32,687 nucleotides of DNA. It comes from Candidatus Phytoplasma meliae. Its GTDB lineage: Bacteria; Bacillota_I; Bacilli_A; Acholeplasmatales; Acholeplasmataceae. Location of the stretch: positions 1 through 32,687 of the forward strand of contig NZ_JACAOD020000009.1 in the NCBI RefSeq assembly GCF_016876135.2, written 5' to 3'. Of the stretch, positions 16,044 through 25,344 are shown piece by piece. The notes under the pieces are model-generated. The model worked only from the letters and a program-made list of their open reading frames with translations. It made no database searches and was not told the origin of the DNA. The position numbers were made by a program, and so were the translations under genes. The first letter of the stretch is position 1. The number at the start of each line of letters is the position of its first letter.

Positions 16044-18407
16044 ATGTCAACCAAAATTAAAAATCTTAAAGCTGATTTTATCCCAGAAACAGACTTCAAA
16101 AATATTTTACAATTGCCAGCTTTAGTAATTCATGAAGTGGTTCCTATGCCTAATGTTGATTTTAGGATTGAAATATCAGAAAAACAATATATTAGTGCTT
16201 TAAAGGAATCACAAAGTAATGCTAAATCTTTTATTATCATTTTAACCCAAATAAAAGGTTTACAAGGAAAAATTAAAATTAAAGACTTCAATCGTTATGC
16301 AGTAATAGCCCAAATTATCACTAAAATTAAATTACCTAATGGCAATTTTAAAGTAAGATTCCGTGTTTTTAAAAGAGTTAAAATCCAAAAATTTTTACAA
16401 GAAGACCCTTTTTACAAAGTAGAATATCAAAGTGTTGAAACCATTTTTGGAAAAGCCGATGAAGAACAAGCTTTAGTTAAATTAGTAATCGATACTATTT
16501 TAAAAAAACCCTTTCAATTAATTAACCAAAATAATGGCAATTTTTTAGAAATGATTGAAGTAGAACACGATACAGAAAAAATAACAGATATCATTATTTT
16601 TAATTTAAGAATTAATAATGCCAACAAATGTAAATATTTAAAAGAAGCTCGTCTTAATAAAAGATTATTCAATATTTTAAGAGATATTGATATTTTAATT
16701 ACAGGAATTAATTTAGAACAAAAAATTAATGAAAAAGTTAAACAAAGCATCGACGAAAATCAAAAAGAATTTTATTTAAGAGAAAAGATGAAAGTCATCC
16801 AATATGAATTAGGCGATAAAGCTAAGAAAGAAGAAGAAATTGCTGATTTAAGAGAAAAAATTAACAAGACTCCTTTACCTGCTGATATTAAAACCAAAGC
16901 TTTACAAGAATTATCGCGTTATCAATCAGCATCATCTTTAACGGCAGAATCTTTTGTAATTAAAAACTATCTTGACTTTTTACTTGAATTACCTTGGGAA
17001 AAAACTAGTCAAGATATCAACGATTTAACTCAAATTGAAAAATCTCTTAATATGGACCATTATGGATTAAAAAAAGTTAAAGAAAGAATATTAGAATATG
17101 CGGCAGTCAAAATAATGACTAAGAAAAATCCGCAAAATATCTTATGTTTAGTAGGACCCCCAGGAGTTGGTAAAACTTCTTTAGCCGCTTCTATAGCTAA
17201 AGCTTTAGGACGTAAATTTGTAAGACAATCATTAGGTGGGATGAAAGAAGAATCTGAAATTAGAGGTCACCGTAAAACTTATATAGGGGCTATGCCTGGT
17301 CGTATTTTAACAGGAATTAAAGAAGCGAAAACAATCAATCCAGTTTTTTTATTAGATGAAATTGATAAATTAATTGCTAATTATAATTTTGATCCTGCTT
17401 CGGCTTTATTAGAAGTATTAGACCCTCAACAAAATGTTAACTTTATGGATCATTTTTTATCAGAACCATTTGATTTATCGCAAGTCCTTTTTATAGCCAC
17501 TGCTAATTATTTAGAAAACGTTCCTGAACCTTTAAGAGATCGTATGGAAATCATTGAAATTAATTCTTATACTGAAAAAGATAAGATAGAAATTGCGTCA
17601 AAGTATTTACTCAAAAAACAATTAAAAAATCATGGTATTACTAACAAAAATTTAATTTTAAAAGATGATACCTTACTTTACTTAATTCGTCATTACACTA
17701 AAGAAGCAGGCGTCAGAGAATTAGAACGTATATTAGCCGAACTTGCTCGTAAAACCATTAAAGAGATTTTAATCAACAAAAAGGAACAAATTACAATTAC
17801 TCCTCAAAATATAGCTAAATATTTAGGAAAAGAAAGATATTTACACTTATTGGCAGAACAAAAAGAACAAATAGGTTCTACTAATGGATTAGCTTATACT
17901 TATTTTGGTGGTGATTTACTAAAAGTCGAAGTAACTTATTACAAAGGTAAAGGTCAATTATTTTTAACCGGAAAATTAGGAGATGTTTTAAAAGAAAGCG
18001 CTTATACTGCTTTTAGTTTTATCAAAGCTAATGCCCAAAAATTAGGAATTGATGTTAATATGTTTTTAGAAAATGATTTTCATATTCATCTTCCAGAAGG
18101 CGCAGTTCCTAAAGATGGACCATCAGCAGGAATAACAATTGCTACTTCTTTATTTTCTGCTATTGCTCAAAAATATATTAAAAAAGGTTTGGGTATGACA
18201 GGAGAAATTACTTTAAGAGGAGATGTTTTGGCAATTGGTGGTTTAAAAGAAAAAGCTATTGCTGCTAACCGTAGTGGTCTTGATACTATCCTAATTCCTC
18301 AAGAAAATATTAAAGATATCGATGACATTCCAGAAGAAGTAAGAACTAAATTAAACATTATAACTGTATCTGATGTTTGTGAAGTTTTTGAAAAAGTATT
18401 TATTTAG
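16044..18407 (+). CDS. lon: ATP-dependent protease La (Lon)
   Basis: A 787-aa cytosolic AAA+ serine protease degrading misfolded and regulatory proteins. An N-terminal substrate-binding domain (about 20-215) and coiled coil (about 225-275) precede the AAA+ module, with Walker A GPPGVGKTS at 371-379 and Walker B FLLDEID at 435-441. The C-terminal protease domain has the catalytic Ser694 in PKDGPSAGIT and Lys737 in GGLKEKAIAA. Length is normal and all key residues are present. It shares a strand with tig and ends at a bidirectional terminator. Confidence 0.97.
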   Translation: MSTKIKNLKADFIPETDFKNILQLPALVIHEVVPMPNVDFRIEISEKQYISALKESQSNAKSFIIILTQIKGLQGKIKIKDFNRYAVIAQIITKIKLPNGNFKVRFRVFKRVKIQKFLQEDPFYKVEYQSVETIFGKADEEQALVKLVIDTILKKPFQLINQNNGNFLEMIEVEHDTEKITDIIIFNLRINNANKCKYLKEARLNKRLFNILRDIDILITGINLEQKINEKVKQSIDENQKEFYLREKMKVIQYELGDKAKKEEEIADLREKINKTPLPADIKTKALQELSRYQSASSLTAESFVIKNYLDFLLELPWEKTSQDINDLTQIEKSLNMDHYGLKKVKERILEYAAVKIMTKKNPQNILCLVGPPGVGKTSLAASIAKALGRKFVRQSLGGMKEESEIRGHRKTYIGAMPGRILTGIKEAKTINPVFLLDEIDKLIANYNFDPASALLEVLDPQQNVNFMDHFLSEPFDLSQVLFIATANYLENVPEPLRDRMEIIEINSYTEKDKIEIASKYLLKKQLKNHGITNKNLILKDDTLLYLIRHYTKEAGVRELERILAELARKTIKEILINKKEQITITPQNIAKYLGKERYLHLLAEQKEQIGSTNGLAYTYFGGDLLKVEVTYYKGKGQLFLTGKLGDVLKESAYTAFSFIKANAQKLGIDVNMFLENDFHIHLPEGAVPKDGPSAGITIATSLFSAIAQKYIKKGLGMTGEITLRGDVLAIGGLKEKAIAANRSGLDTILIPQENIKDIDDIPEEVRTKLNIITVSDVCEVFEKVFI

Positions 18408-18414
18408 TAATTAT

Positions 18415-18450
18415 AAAAAAAATACCACCTTTAAAGGTGGTATTTTTTAT
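18415..18450. terminator. Bidirectional terminator between lon and the convergent membrane-protein gene
   Basis: AATACCACCTTT (18421-18432) / AAAGGTGGTATT (18433-18444) is a perfect palindrome flanked by A-run and T-run, so it works on both strands. Confidence 0.85.
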
Positions 18451-18451
18451 T

Positions 18452-19624
18452 TTATTTTATATTAGTAGAACGTGGATTATACCAACTTATTCTTTCTCTA
18501 TAAAACTTCAAATTTCGTTCATCATAGTTTAAAACATATTGCTTTTGATCATAATTATATTTAAAATTGTTGGCATATAATAAATCCCAATTGTTATAAA
18601 TATAATTATACTCTTGTGAATCAACTTCTCTATTTAAGTAACTATTATTAAATATTTTATTAGGTTTAGCATACGGATTTCTTTGTGTTGTAGAATGAAG
18701 AGAGCTAGAGCTATTATTACTATTGTTAACACTGTTATTAGAATTACTATCTCTTTGAGGAGTAGAAGAAGAACTATTATTGTATGTTGATGGTTTTTGA
18801 CTATCTCCATTTAATTTAATATCTACATTATAACGTTTAGCTGTTCTTTCAGCAAAAACTTTATTATTAAAACTTTTAAAAGTAGATGGATCAAAAGGAA
18901 AAGGATACCAAAAGCCACTTAAAGCAAGAAATATTAAAAAACTTCCTACTGCAAGAAATGATGTTTTTAATTTAGGTTTATTAGAAACTTCTTGTTTTAA
19001 ATAAGTTACCCCTAAAACACTTGGAGTTAATGGTAAGAATAAAAATCCTATTTTTAAAACATTAAAAAGAATACTTTCATGAGAGGCAAAAAAACTTAAA
19101 TCAACTTGAACACCTTTAGCCCCTTTTAAATTTGATAATATTTGAACTGCAATAACATAAATTAAAGGATAAACGAAAATGAATAATAAACTTCTTTTCT
19201 TAGAAAGAGAGTGTTTATCTAAGAAAATATAAAAAATTAAGTATAACATTGGTAAAATAATCTGATGTAAACGGAAAAAGTAATTAGCAATATCTTTACG
19301 ATCCATCAATAATTCAATATCTTGTGACATTTTACCAGCCGACAAGATAAGAGTAATACAAGAAGAAATTAAAGCAGTTAAAATGAACCAATAATAAACT
19401 TTATTATCTTTATAATTGGCGATATTCATGAAAAAAACAATAATGATTAAAACATTAGTAATAGTAGGGTGAGAAAAGAATAAAGGAAGAGCAGTATTGT
19501 TGTCATTCATAGCCGCTACAAAAATAATCACTGCAGTAACAAAACTAACAATAAAAGTACCTACAAAAAATAATGTTTTTATAATACTATCAAAATTCAA
19601 TTTATTATTACTAGGTTTTGACAT
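18452..19624 (-). CDS. Multi-span membrane protein with Ser/Asn-rich tail
   Basis: A 390-aa protein with about seven hydrophobic segments (near residues 15-38, 52-70, 75-95, 118-136, 145-163, 185-207 and 222-240). After these comes a soluble tail: a Ser/Asn low-complexity linker at about 275-315, then a Tyr/Asn-rich end (NYIYNNWDLLYANN...). The span pattern and the LHQIILP...FLDKHS...FVYPLIYVI stretch recall Pr6Pr-like membrane proteins, but this is a tentative resemblance. A GAAAGG ribosome-binding site precedes ATG 19624. The tail is likely exposed on one face of the membrane. Function unknown. Confidence 0.7.
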   Translation of the reverse strand: MSKPSNNKLNFDSIIKTLFFVGTFIVSFVTAVIIFVAAMNDNNTALPLFFSHPTITNVLIIIVFFMNIANYKDNKVYYWFILTALISSCITLILSAGKMSQDIELLMDRKDIANYFFRLHQIILPMLYLIFYIFLDKHSLSKKRSLLFIFVYPLIYVIAVQILSNLKGAKGVQVDLSFFASHESILFNVLKIGFLFLPLTPSVLGVTYLKQEVSNKPKLKTSFLAVGSFLIFLALSGFWYPFPFDPSTFKSFNNKVFAERTAKRYNVDIKLNGDSQKPSTYNNSSSSTPQRDSNSNNSVNNSNNSSSSLHSTTQRNPYAKPNKIFNNSYLNREVDSQEYNYIYNNWDLLYANNFKYNYDQKQYVLNYDERNLKFYRERISWYNPRSTNIK

Positions 19625-19742
19625 ATTAATTTTTACCTTTCTTTTTTTAAAATAATTATAAAATAATCTTTAATAACAAGTAAATAAAATTAAAAAAAAT
19701 AGTTAATTAGTAATTAAAATACGGTAAAAAGGTAAAAAATAA

Positions 19743-21077
19743 TTATTTACCACCAATGCTTAAATGATTAATATAAACACTAGCGCTACCAAAACCTGAT
19801 ATTTGAAATTCAAAATCATTAGCAATGGCTTGGATATCTTTTAAAAGATCAAAAAAATTTCCTGAAACTACAATCATTTTAACAGGAGTAGTAATTTTTC
19901 CTTGCTCAATTTTAAAACCACTAGCTTGAAGGTTAAAATCACCACTAACAGTTTTAATGCCGGCATGCATTCCTATTAAATCAGTAATATAAACGCCTTC
20001 CTTGATAGGTTTTATCATTTGATTTAGGGTTTGTGCGCCAGGAACTAAATAGCAATTAACCATCGAAATGTCACCATTAAAACTATTTCCGGTAGGGTTT
20101 TGCTTAAAGATAGCAGCAGTTTTTAAATTATGAATAAACCCTTTAAAAACTCCTTCAGCAATAATAGTTTTAGTTTGACAAGCAACTCCTTCAGTATCAA
20201 ATTTCTCTTTAAAATAAGCATCTTTATGTAAAGGATCATCGATGATATTAACCTTAGGAGAAGCAATTAAATGATTTACTTTATCTTTTAATTTAGTTAA
20301 ATTACGATAAGCACTGCTGCCTGTAAAAATACCACTGAAGCTTTCTAAAATATCAGCAAACATTTCATTAGAAAAGACAACAGGACATTTTTGAGATATT
20401 AGCGACTGTCCTCCTAATTTTTTTTCAGCCATTTTGTTAATTTGATGAGCTTGTAAGGTAGGATTAAAGGAATTAAATTCTTTAACTAAAGTAAGCTTAC
20501 TACAGTTTTCAATTTCTTGATCTTTTTGAAAAATAGCAGCAGCATATATATAAGCACAACTATTTTGATATGATAAATGAAGACCTTTTGAATTTAATAA
20601 AAGAGTTTGATCATAAAACTCTCGATAAATCAGATCATCTGTATTTTTAAAATAAGGACTTTTAGCTAATTCTTGAGACAAGGTAAATAATAATTGTTCT
20701 TTTTTAGCTAAAGGAATTTGATTAAAATCAAAGTTATTTTCAATTACTTCAGGATAAGAAGGGGATCCTTCAAAAATAATAGCTGGTTCAGTAGCAGTAA
20801 TAGTTTGACAATTTTCTTTTAATTTAGCAACAACATCATCAAAAGTAGCATCATCTATTTTTTCAAAAGTAAGCGAGGTTTTTTTACCCTCAAAAATAGC
20901 TCTTACAGTAATGGATGTAACGTCGCTATGAACACAAGCATCTATTTTACCTTTATCAGAAGATAATTTAAAAGTTTTATTTTCTTTTACAAGTATTTCT
21001 AAAGCTTCTAAATGTTGTTCTAAACCCCTTGAAATCCATTTTTGATAATTCACTTTAAGGTTATTTATTGTTGTCAT
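19743..21077 (-). CDS. pmbA: PmbA/TldE-like subunit of the TldD/E peptidase
   Basis: A 444-aa member of the TldD/PmbA family. In the known complex TldD carries the metal protease site and PmbA (TldE) is the non-metal partner; together they degrade unfolded or leader peptides. This protein lacks the HExxxH motif, as expected for TldE, and ends in the family's C-terminal strand-rich region (LQASGFKIEQGKITTPVKMIVVSGNFFDLL...). It starts five bases after the tldD stop, in an operon. With tldD disrupted, its partner may be missing. Confidence 0.9.
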   Translation of the reverse strand: MTTINNLKVNYQKWISRGLEQHLEALEILVKENKTFKLSSDKGKIDACVHSDVTSITVRAIFEGKKTSLTFEKIDDATFDDVVAKLKENCQTITATEPAIIFEGSPSYPEVIENNFDFNQIPLAKKEQLLFTLSQELAKSPYFKNTDDLIYREFYDQTLLLNSKGLHLSYQNSCAYIYAAAIFQKDQEIENCSKLTLVKEFNSFNPTLQAHQINKMAEKKLGGQSLISQKCPVVFSNEMFADILESFSGIFTGSSAYRNLTKLKDKVNHLIASPKVNIIDDPLHKDAYFKEKFDTEGVACQTKTIIAEGVFKGFIHNLKTAAIFKQNPTGNSFNGDISMVNCYLVPGAQTLNQMIKPIKEGVYITDLIGMHAGIKTVSGDFNLQASGFKIEQGKITTPVKMIVVSGNFFDLLKDIQAIANDFEFQISGFGSASVYINHLSIGGK

Positions 21078-21082
21078 TTAGT

Positions 21083-22056
21083 TTAATGTCCTCCTACAAT
21101 CATTTCTTTAACCCTAATTGTAGGTTGTCCTACATCAACAGGCAAAGAACCAGAATCAGAGCCACACATACCTTGTCCTAATGCTAAATCATTGGCCACC
21201 CGATCAATTTTAAATAAAACATCTTGCCCCTTACCAATGAGCATCGCCCCTTTAACATGAACAGTTAATTTACCATTTTCAATCAGATATCCTTCATTAA
21301 CAACAAAATTAAATTCACCAGTAGAAGGTATAACAGTGCCTCCCCCTAAGCTCTTAGCATAAAGACCATAAGGAGTATCTGCAATAATTTGTTCAGGAGT
21401 TTCCTCTCCTTTTTCGATATAAGTAGAATTCATCCGTGAAGTAGGAGAATATTTATAAGATTGACGACGTGAAGAACCAGTAGGTTCCATCTTCATTTTA
21501 CGACCATTACGAAAATCTACTAAATATCCTTTTAAAATACCTTTTTCAATTAACAAATTTTTTTGAGTTTTGCGCCCTTCATCATCAAAATTAAGTTTTC
21601 CCCAAGCATTTTCAATATTACCATCATCCCAAGCAGTTACTATTTCAGAAGCCACTTTTTGATTAAGTTTATTATCGAAGGGAGAAAGGCCTTTGGCAAT
21701 AGCAGTAGCTTCTAAAGGATGTCCACATGCTTCATGAAAGATAACGCCACCAAAAGCATTATTAATAACAACAGGCATAGTTTGAGGTTTAATTGGTTGA
21801 GCTTGTAACAAAGCAACTGCATTAATAGCAACATTAAGAGCCATTTTCTCTAAATCAAGGTGATCAAAAAACTCTAATCCCATAAATCTTCCTGGTCCTT
21901 CAAATGCTTCTTGCATTTCTTTACCCGAAGAAGCAACTGCTGATAAGTTACATCTAATATAGTTTCTTTGATCTTTTTGATAAACCCCTAAACTATTAGC
22001 AATTAAAACATGTTGTTCTTTTTGGGAAAGGCTTACTATTGATTGAATAATTTTAG
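21083..22056 (-). pseudogene. tldD: tldD, 3' part (catalytic half) after a frameshift
   Basis: This frame encodes the C-terminal two thirds of the metallopeptidase TldD; its first ATG is at 21916 (277 aa), but homologous sequence continues upstream without a start to the repeat at 22061. It contains the metal-binding HEACGH and the C-terminal GMCGSDSGSLPVDVGQP motif, with the Cys thought to be a further ligand. The upstream half is at 22059-22466 in another frame. The intervening 10-bp tandem repeat explains the shift: removing one 10-bp unit gives a single 458-codon frame (457 aa, metal motif at 241-246), normal for TldD. Apart from the shift, no stop or other damage is visible. Confidence 0.85.
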
Positions 22057-22058
22057 AA

Positions 22059-22466
22059 TCATAATTTGAGATAATTTGAGATAATTTGAGATAATTTTAA
22101 TAATTTTTGGGCTTTTTCTTTTTTAGTCATCGAGTTAAATGGTTTTTTAATAACATTGGGAAAAGGTTGTGATTCTTTTAAAGGAATAACAGGGGTTTTA
22201 CCCCCTTTAAAAGAATTTTTGAGTTTTAAAACCAATGATAAAACATTATGATAATCAATTTTGTTAGTATAACCATAAACTTCATCAGAACCTTGTAATA
22301 AACGGATGCCAACACCAAAAATATTATTATTACTAGCAGAAACTACTTCTTCTCCAATAACTTGTAAAGAATCGGAATAAGTATTTTCAAAAAATAATTC
22401 AGCAAAATCTGCTCCCTGATCTAATGATAAGTTTAAAATGTTTTGAATATCTTCTTTCTTCATCAT
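22059..22466 (-). pseudogene. tldD: tldD, 5' part
   Basis: 135 aa, starting MMKKEDIQNILNLSLDQGAD, matching the N-terminal region of TldD (AELFFE, followed by a GVGIRLLQG segment typical of the family). It reads into the 10-bp repeats as SQIISNYLKL and stops at TGA. With two repeat units instead of three it would read SQIISNYDSK and continue into the catalytic part. The 135-aa product alone lacks the metal site and would not be active. Confidence 0.85.
22061..22096. repeat. 10-bp tandem repeat causing the tldD frameshift
   Basis: Three perfect copies of ATAATTTGAG (22061-22070, 22071-22080, 22081-22090) and a partial fourth (ATAATT). Because 10 is not a multiple of three, gain or loss of one unit switches the tldD frame. 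Confidence 0.95.
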
Positions 22467-22633
22467 CGAATAATAGCTTCTCTTTCTTTAGTTTTTAATG
22501 CAAATATTTAAAATATAGATATACTTTTTATTTTATCATTTTTTTTAAAGAAATTTCAAAGAATATACTTTTTTTATCGTTTAAAGAGGAAAAGAAAAAT
22601 AATTATTTCATATCATGGGTAGCAAATAAGAGA

Positions 22634-23372
22634 CTATTTAGTTGATAAAATAGCTAAAAAAGCTTTTTGTGGCAATTGCACCTTACCTAAAGTTTTCATT
22701 TTCTTTTTCCCTTTTTTTTGTTTGTCTAAAAGCTTCTTTTTCCTAGTAACATCGCCACCATAAAGCTTAGCGGTAACATCTTTACGCATTGCTTTAATAG
22801 TTTCACGAGCAATAATTTTCTTCCCTAAAGCAGCTTGAATAGGAATTTCAAACATTTGCTTAGGAATAAACTCTTTTAAAGTTTCACAAATAGCTTTCCC
22901 TCTTGAATAAGCAAAATCATGATGAACAATCACAGATAAAGCATCAATCACTTCTCCATTTAATAAAATATCCATTTTCTGTAATTTAGAAACCCGATAT
23001 TCATCTATTTCATAATCAAAAGAGGCATAACCTTGAGTTAAAGATTTTAATTTATCAAAATAACTATAAATGATTTCAGAAAAAGGTAATAAATAATTAA
23101 TTTTAGTCCTTTGACGATCAATATATTCGATATTTTGCAAACTCCCTCTTTTTTTCTGTGATAATTCCATTACTTTACCAATATATATTTCAGGGCAAAT
23201 AATAGTTGCTTGAATAAAAGGTTCTTCAATTTTATCAATCATTTGGGATGATGGTAACTTCGAAGGATTATCAACTAACAGTTTTTGACCTGAAATAGTA
23301 TAAACATGATAAATCACAGAAGGAGCAGTAGCAATTACTTCAACTCCAAATTCACGACTAATGCGTTCTTGA
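22634..23372 (-). pseudogene. lepA: lepA, 3' fragment (C-terminal part of elongation factor 4)
   Basis: The frame reads [21 protein letters not shown] and on to the normal LepA C-terminus ([22 protein letters not shown], then [10 protein letters not shown]), about 245 residues. The open frame continues into the mobile element up to a TTG at 23443, so the first 24 or so codons of any product would be element sequence. Its own start codon is missing, and the TTG has no clear ribosome-binding site. The matching 5' part is at 30960-32066. Joining 32066-30983 to 23367-22634 gives 1818 bases, exactly 606 codons, the usual LepA length. Confidence 0.92.
23368..23372. repeat. Left copy of the 5-bp target-site duplication
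   Basis: CTTGA, identical to 30983-30987 at the other end of the element. Identity could be counted as 4-6 bases; 5 makes the element ends symmetrical. Confidence 0.75.
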
Positions 23373-23391
23373 AAAGAATAGGTGATAAGTG
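23373..23391 (+). repeat. Left terminal inverted repeat
   Basis: AAAGAATAGGTGATAAGTG; the inner 16 bases (23376-23391) are exactly complementary to the right end (30964-30979). Confidence 0.9.
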
Positions 23392-23443
23392 AAAAAAAGT
23401 TATTTTCTCTATTTATAAAAAAATTAAAAAAAGGAGATTTCAA

Positions 23444-23608
23444 ATGGCAAGAAATATCAAACGTTATTATTCCAAAATAAAATCTTTTAGAAGAAAAAAA
23501 TTAACCCTAGGCAGTTTTTTTATGTATTGGTTATTGCCAGTTTTAGGCATTATTATTCCTGTTTGTATTTATTTAGCTCATAAAGGTTATATTTCAATCG
23601 CTAAGTAA
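23444..23608 (+). CDS. Short single-span membrane protein of the element (54 aa)
   Basis: It starts [20 protein letters not shown], a strongly basic N-terminus, followed by one hydrophobic span at about residues 24-46, and ends GYISIAK. AAGGAG lies eight bases before the ATG. It is the first gene of the element, 53 bases inside the left end. Small basic-plus-span proteins like this are common in filamentous phages and plectroviruses, but no specific family is recognised; that link is inference. Confidence 0.7.
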   Translation: MARNIKRYYSKIKSFRRKKLTLGSFFMYWLLPVLGIIIPVCIYLAHKGYISIAK

Positions 23609-23634
23609 GAAAAATAATGAAAGGAGATTTTAAA

Positions 23635-23748
23635 ATGACTTTAAGACAACTACTAACCCTCATTGCTTTAAGTGTTATATGTATTTTTGTATTGTACAAA
23701 TTTGGTTTTATTGTTCCTGATAGTACTAAAATTACATGGATTAAATAA
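23635..23748 (+). CDS. Short single-span membrane peptide of the element (37 aa)
   Basis: MTLRQLLTLIALSVICIFVL followed by a short polar tail (PDSTKITWIK). The leader AAAGGAGATTTTAAA is nearly the same as that of the preceding gene, 26 bases upstream. One membrane span at about residues 5-26. Unrecognised; the conserved leader argues that it is truly translated. Confidence 0.6.
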   Translation: MTLRQLLTLIALSVICIFVLYKFGFIVPDSTKITWIK

Positions 23749-23755
23749 TTATTTA

Positions 23756-23788
23756 TTTATAGGCAATATTTCAGATATTGCCTATAAA
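23756..23788. repeat. Perfect 14-bp hairpin before the helicase gene
   Basis: TTTATAGGCAATAT (23756-23769), loop TTCAG, ATATTGCCTATAAA (23775-23788). No T-run follows, so it is more likely an operator, an RNA-processing or translation-control structure than a terminator. Confidence 0.65.
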
Positions 23789-23811
23789 AGAAAAAAATGA
23801 CAGGTTTTAAA

Positions 23812-25281
23812 ATGAAAAAATTAAATAAAGAACAATTACAAATAATTAGATATAATAAGGGTTCTTTAAATATTGTTGCTGGTGCTGGAACTGGTAAGAC
23901 TACGGTTTTAATTGAACGTGTTAAATATTTAATTAGTAAATTAAAAATTCTACCTAAAAATATTTTAATTTTATCTTTTAATAAAAATACTGTTAATGAT
24001 ATTTATAAACGTTTTTCTACTGATATCAAAATTATGACTTTTCATGGTTTAAGCACTAGTATTTTAAAAAAGAATATTGATTTATTAAATGATAAATATA
24101 ATTGTAATTTTAAAATTATGGATGAATTAGAAACTGAATATGCGATTAAAAACGTTTTAAAAGCGGATATTAAGTTATATCAATATGTTTCCTCTTTTGC
24201 TAACATTAAATATACTATTTCTAAAATTAAAAAAAATTTAATTAATCAAGATATTTTAAAAAATAATAAATTATTTAGTTATTTTTATCATAAATATATT
24301 ACTTACTTAAAAGATAATAATTTAATGGATTTTGATGATTTAAATAAATATGCTTATCAGTTATTGTTAGATAATCAAAATATTTTAAGTGATTTGCAAA
24401 ATAAATATGAATATATTTTAATTGATGAAATCCAAGATATAGATTTTTATCAATATCAATTAATTAAACTTTTATCACGAAATGCAATTCTTTTTATTGT
24501 AGGTGATTTAAACCAAAATATATATGGATTTCGCGGTGCTAAAAACATTTATATTGAACTTTTAGAAAAAGATTTTAATATGTTAACTTTTTATTTAAAA
24601 ACTAATTATCGTTCTTGTAATGAAATTATAAAAATATCAAATTCATTAATTGATGAAAAATATAGACTTGTTTCTTTTTTAAATAATAATGGTAAAGTTA
24701 TATATCGTCATTTTTCTAATAGTTATTTGGAAAATCTTTTTATTATTGAAACAATTAAAAATTTAATTAGTAATGGTAAATATAAATATAGTGATATCGT
24801 TATTTTATATCGTAAAAATTATTTAGCTACTAATTTAAAAGATGCTTTTTTTGTTCATAATATACCTTATTTTATGAAAGAAAATAAAAAAGATATATTT
24901 ATAGATACCAAAAATGTTTTTAAATTTGAATCAAATTTAAAACATATAGAAGTAAAAAATTTTATTAGAAATAGTTTAGAAAAAAGAATTGATAAAGCAA
25001 TAAATAAACCCAATAATAATAAAGTTTTATTGTCTACTATTCATCAAATAAAAGGACAAGAATTTAAAATTGTTTTTTTAATTGGATTTGAACAAGAAAC
25101 TTTTATGGATGATTTTATGCATAATATTGATGTTAAAGAGGAAAGACGTTTAGCTTATGTAGCTATTACAAGAGCAAAAGAACATTTATATATGACAAGT
25201 GTTAAAGAAAGATTTGTTTATGGAATGAAAAGAGATTTAAAACCTATTTCATTTTTACAAGAAATGAGAATTAAGGAATAA
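23812..25281 (+). CDS. Short UvrD/Rep-type superfamily 1 DNA helicase
   Basis: 489 aa from ATG 23812; ATG 23797 adds five residues but the AGG leader and spacing match ATG 23812 better. Motif I AGAGTGKTT is at 23-31, motif II DEIQD at 205-209, motif III GDLNQNIYGFRG at 232-243, NYRS at 265-268, motif V region STIHQIKGQEFKIVF at 408-422 and motif VI YVAITRAKEHLY near 449-460. UvrD, Rep and PcrA are usually 650-750 aa, so the accessory 2B domain and C-terminal part are reduced. Rolling-circle replicons often use such a helicase to unwind from the Rep nick; here it probably partners the Rep at 28863. No nuclease domain is seen. Confidence 0.88.
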   Translation: MKKLNKEQLQIIRYNKGSLNIVAGAGTGKTTVLIERVKYLISKLKILPKNILILSFNKNTVNDIYKRFSTDIKIMTFHGLSTSILKKNIDLLNDKYNCNFKIMDELETEYAIKNVLKADIKLYQYVSSFANIKYTISKIKKNLINQDILKNNKLFSYFYHKYITYLKDNNLMDFDDLNKYAYQLLLDNQNILSDLQNKYEYILIDEIQDIDFYQYQLIKLLSRNAILFIVGDLNQNIYGFRGAKNIYIELLEKDFNMLTFYLKTNYRSCNEIIKISNSLIDEKYRLVSFLNNNGKVIYRHFSNSYLENLFIIETIKNLISNGKYKYSDIVILYRKNYLATNLKDAFFVHNIPYFMKENKKDIFIDTKNVFKFESNLKHIEVKNFIRNSLEKRIDKAINKPNNNKVLLSTIHQIKGQEFKIVFLIGFEQETFMDDFMHNIDVKEERRLAYVAITRAKEHLYMTSVKERFVYGMKRDLKPISFLQEMRIKE

Positions 25282-25344
25282 TATGATGATAGATAATTTA
25301 AAGATTTTATTAAAAAAAATATCAAATAAAAGGAATTTAAAAAA

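Noticed and set aside
14998..16750. Minus-strand ORFs inside tig and lon
   Set aside because: Both are antisense to intact conserved genes.
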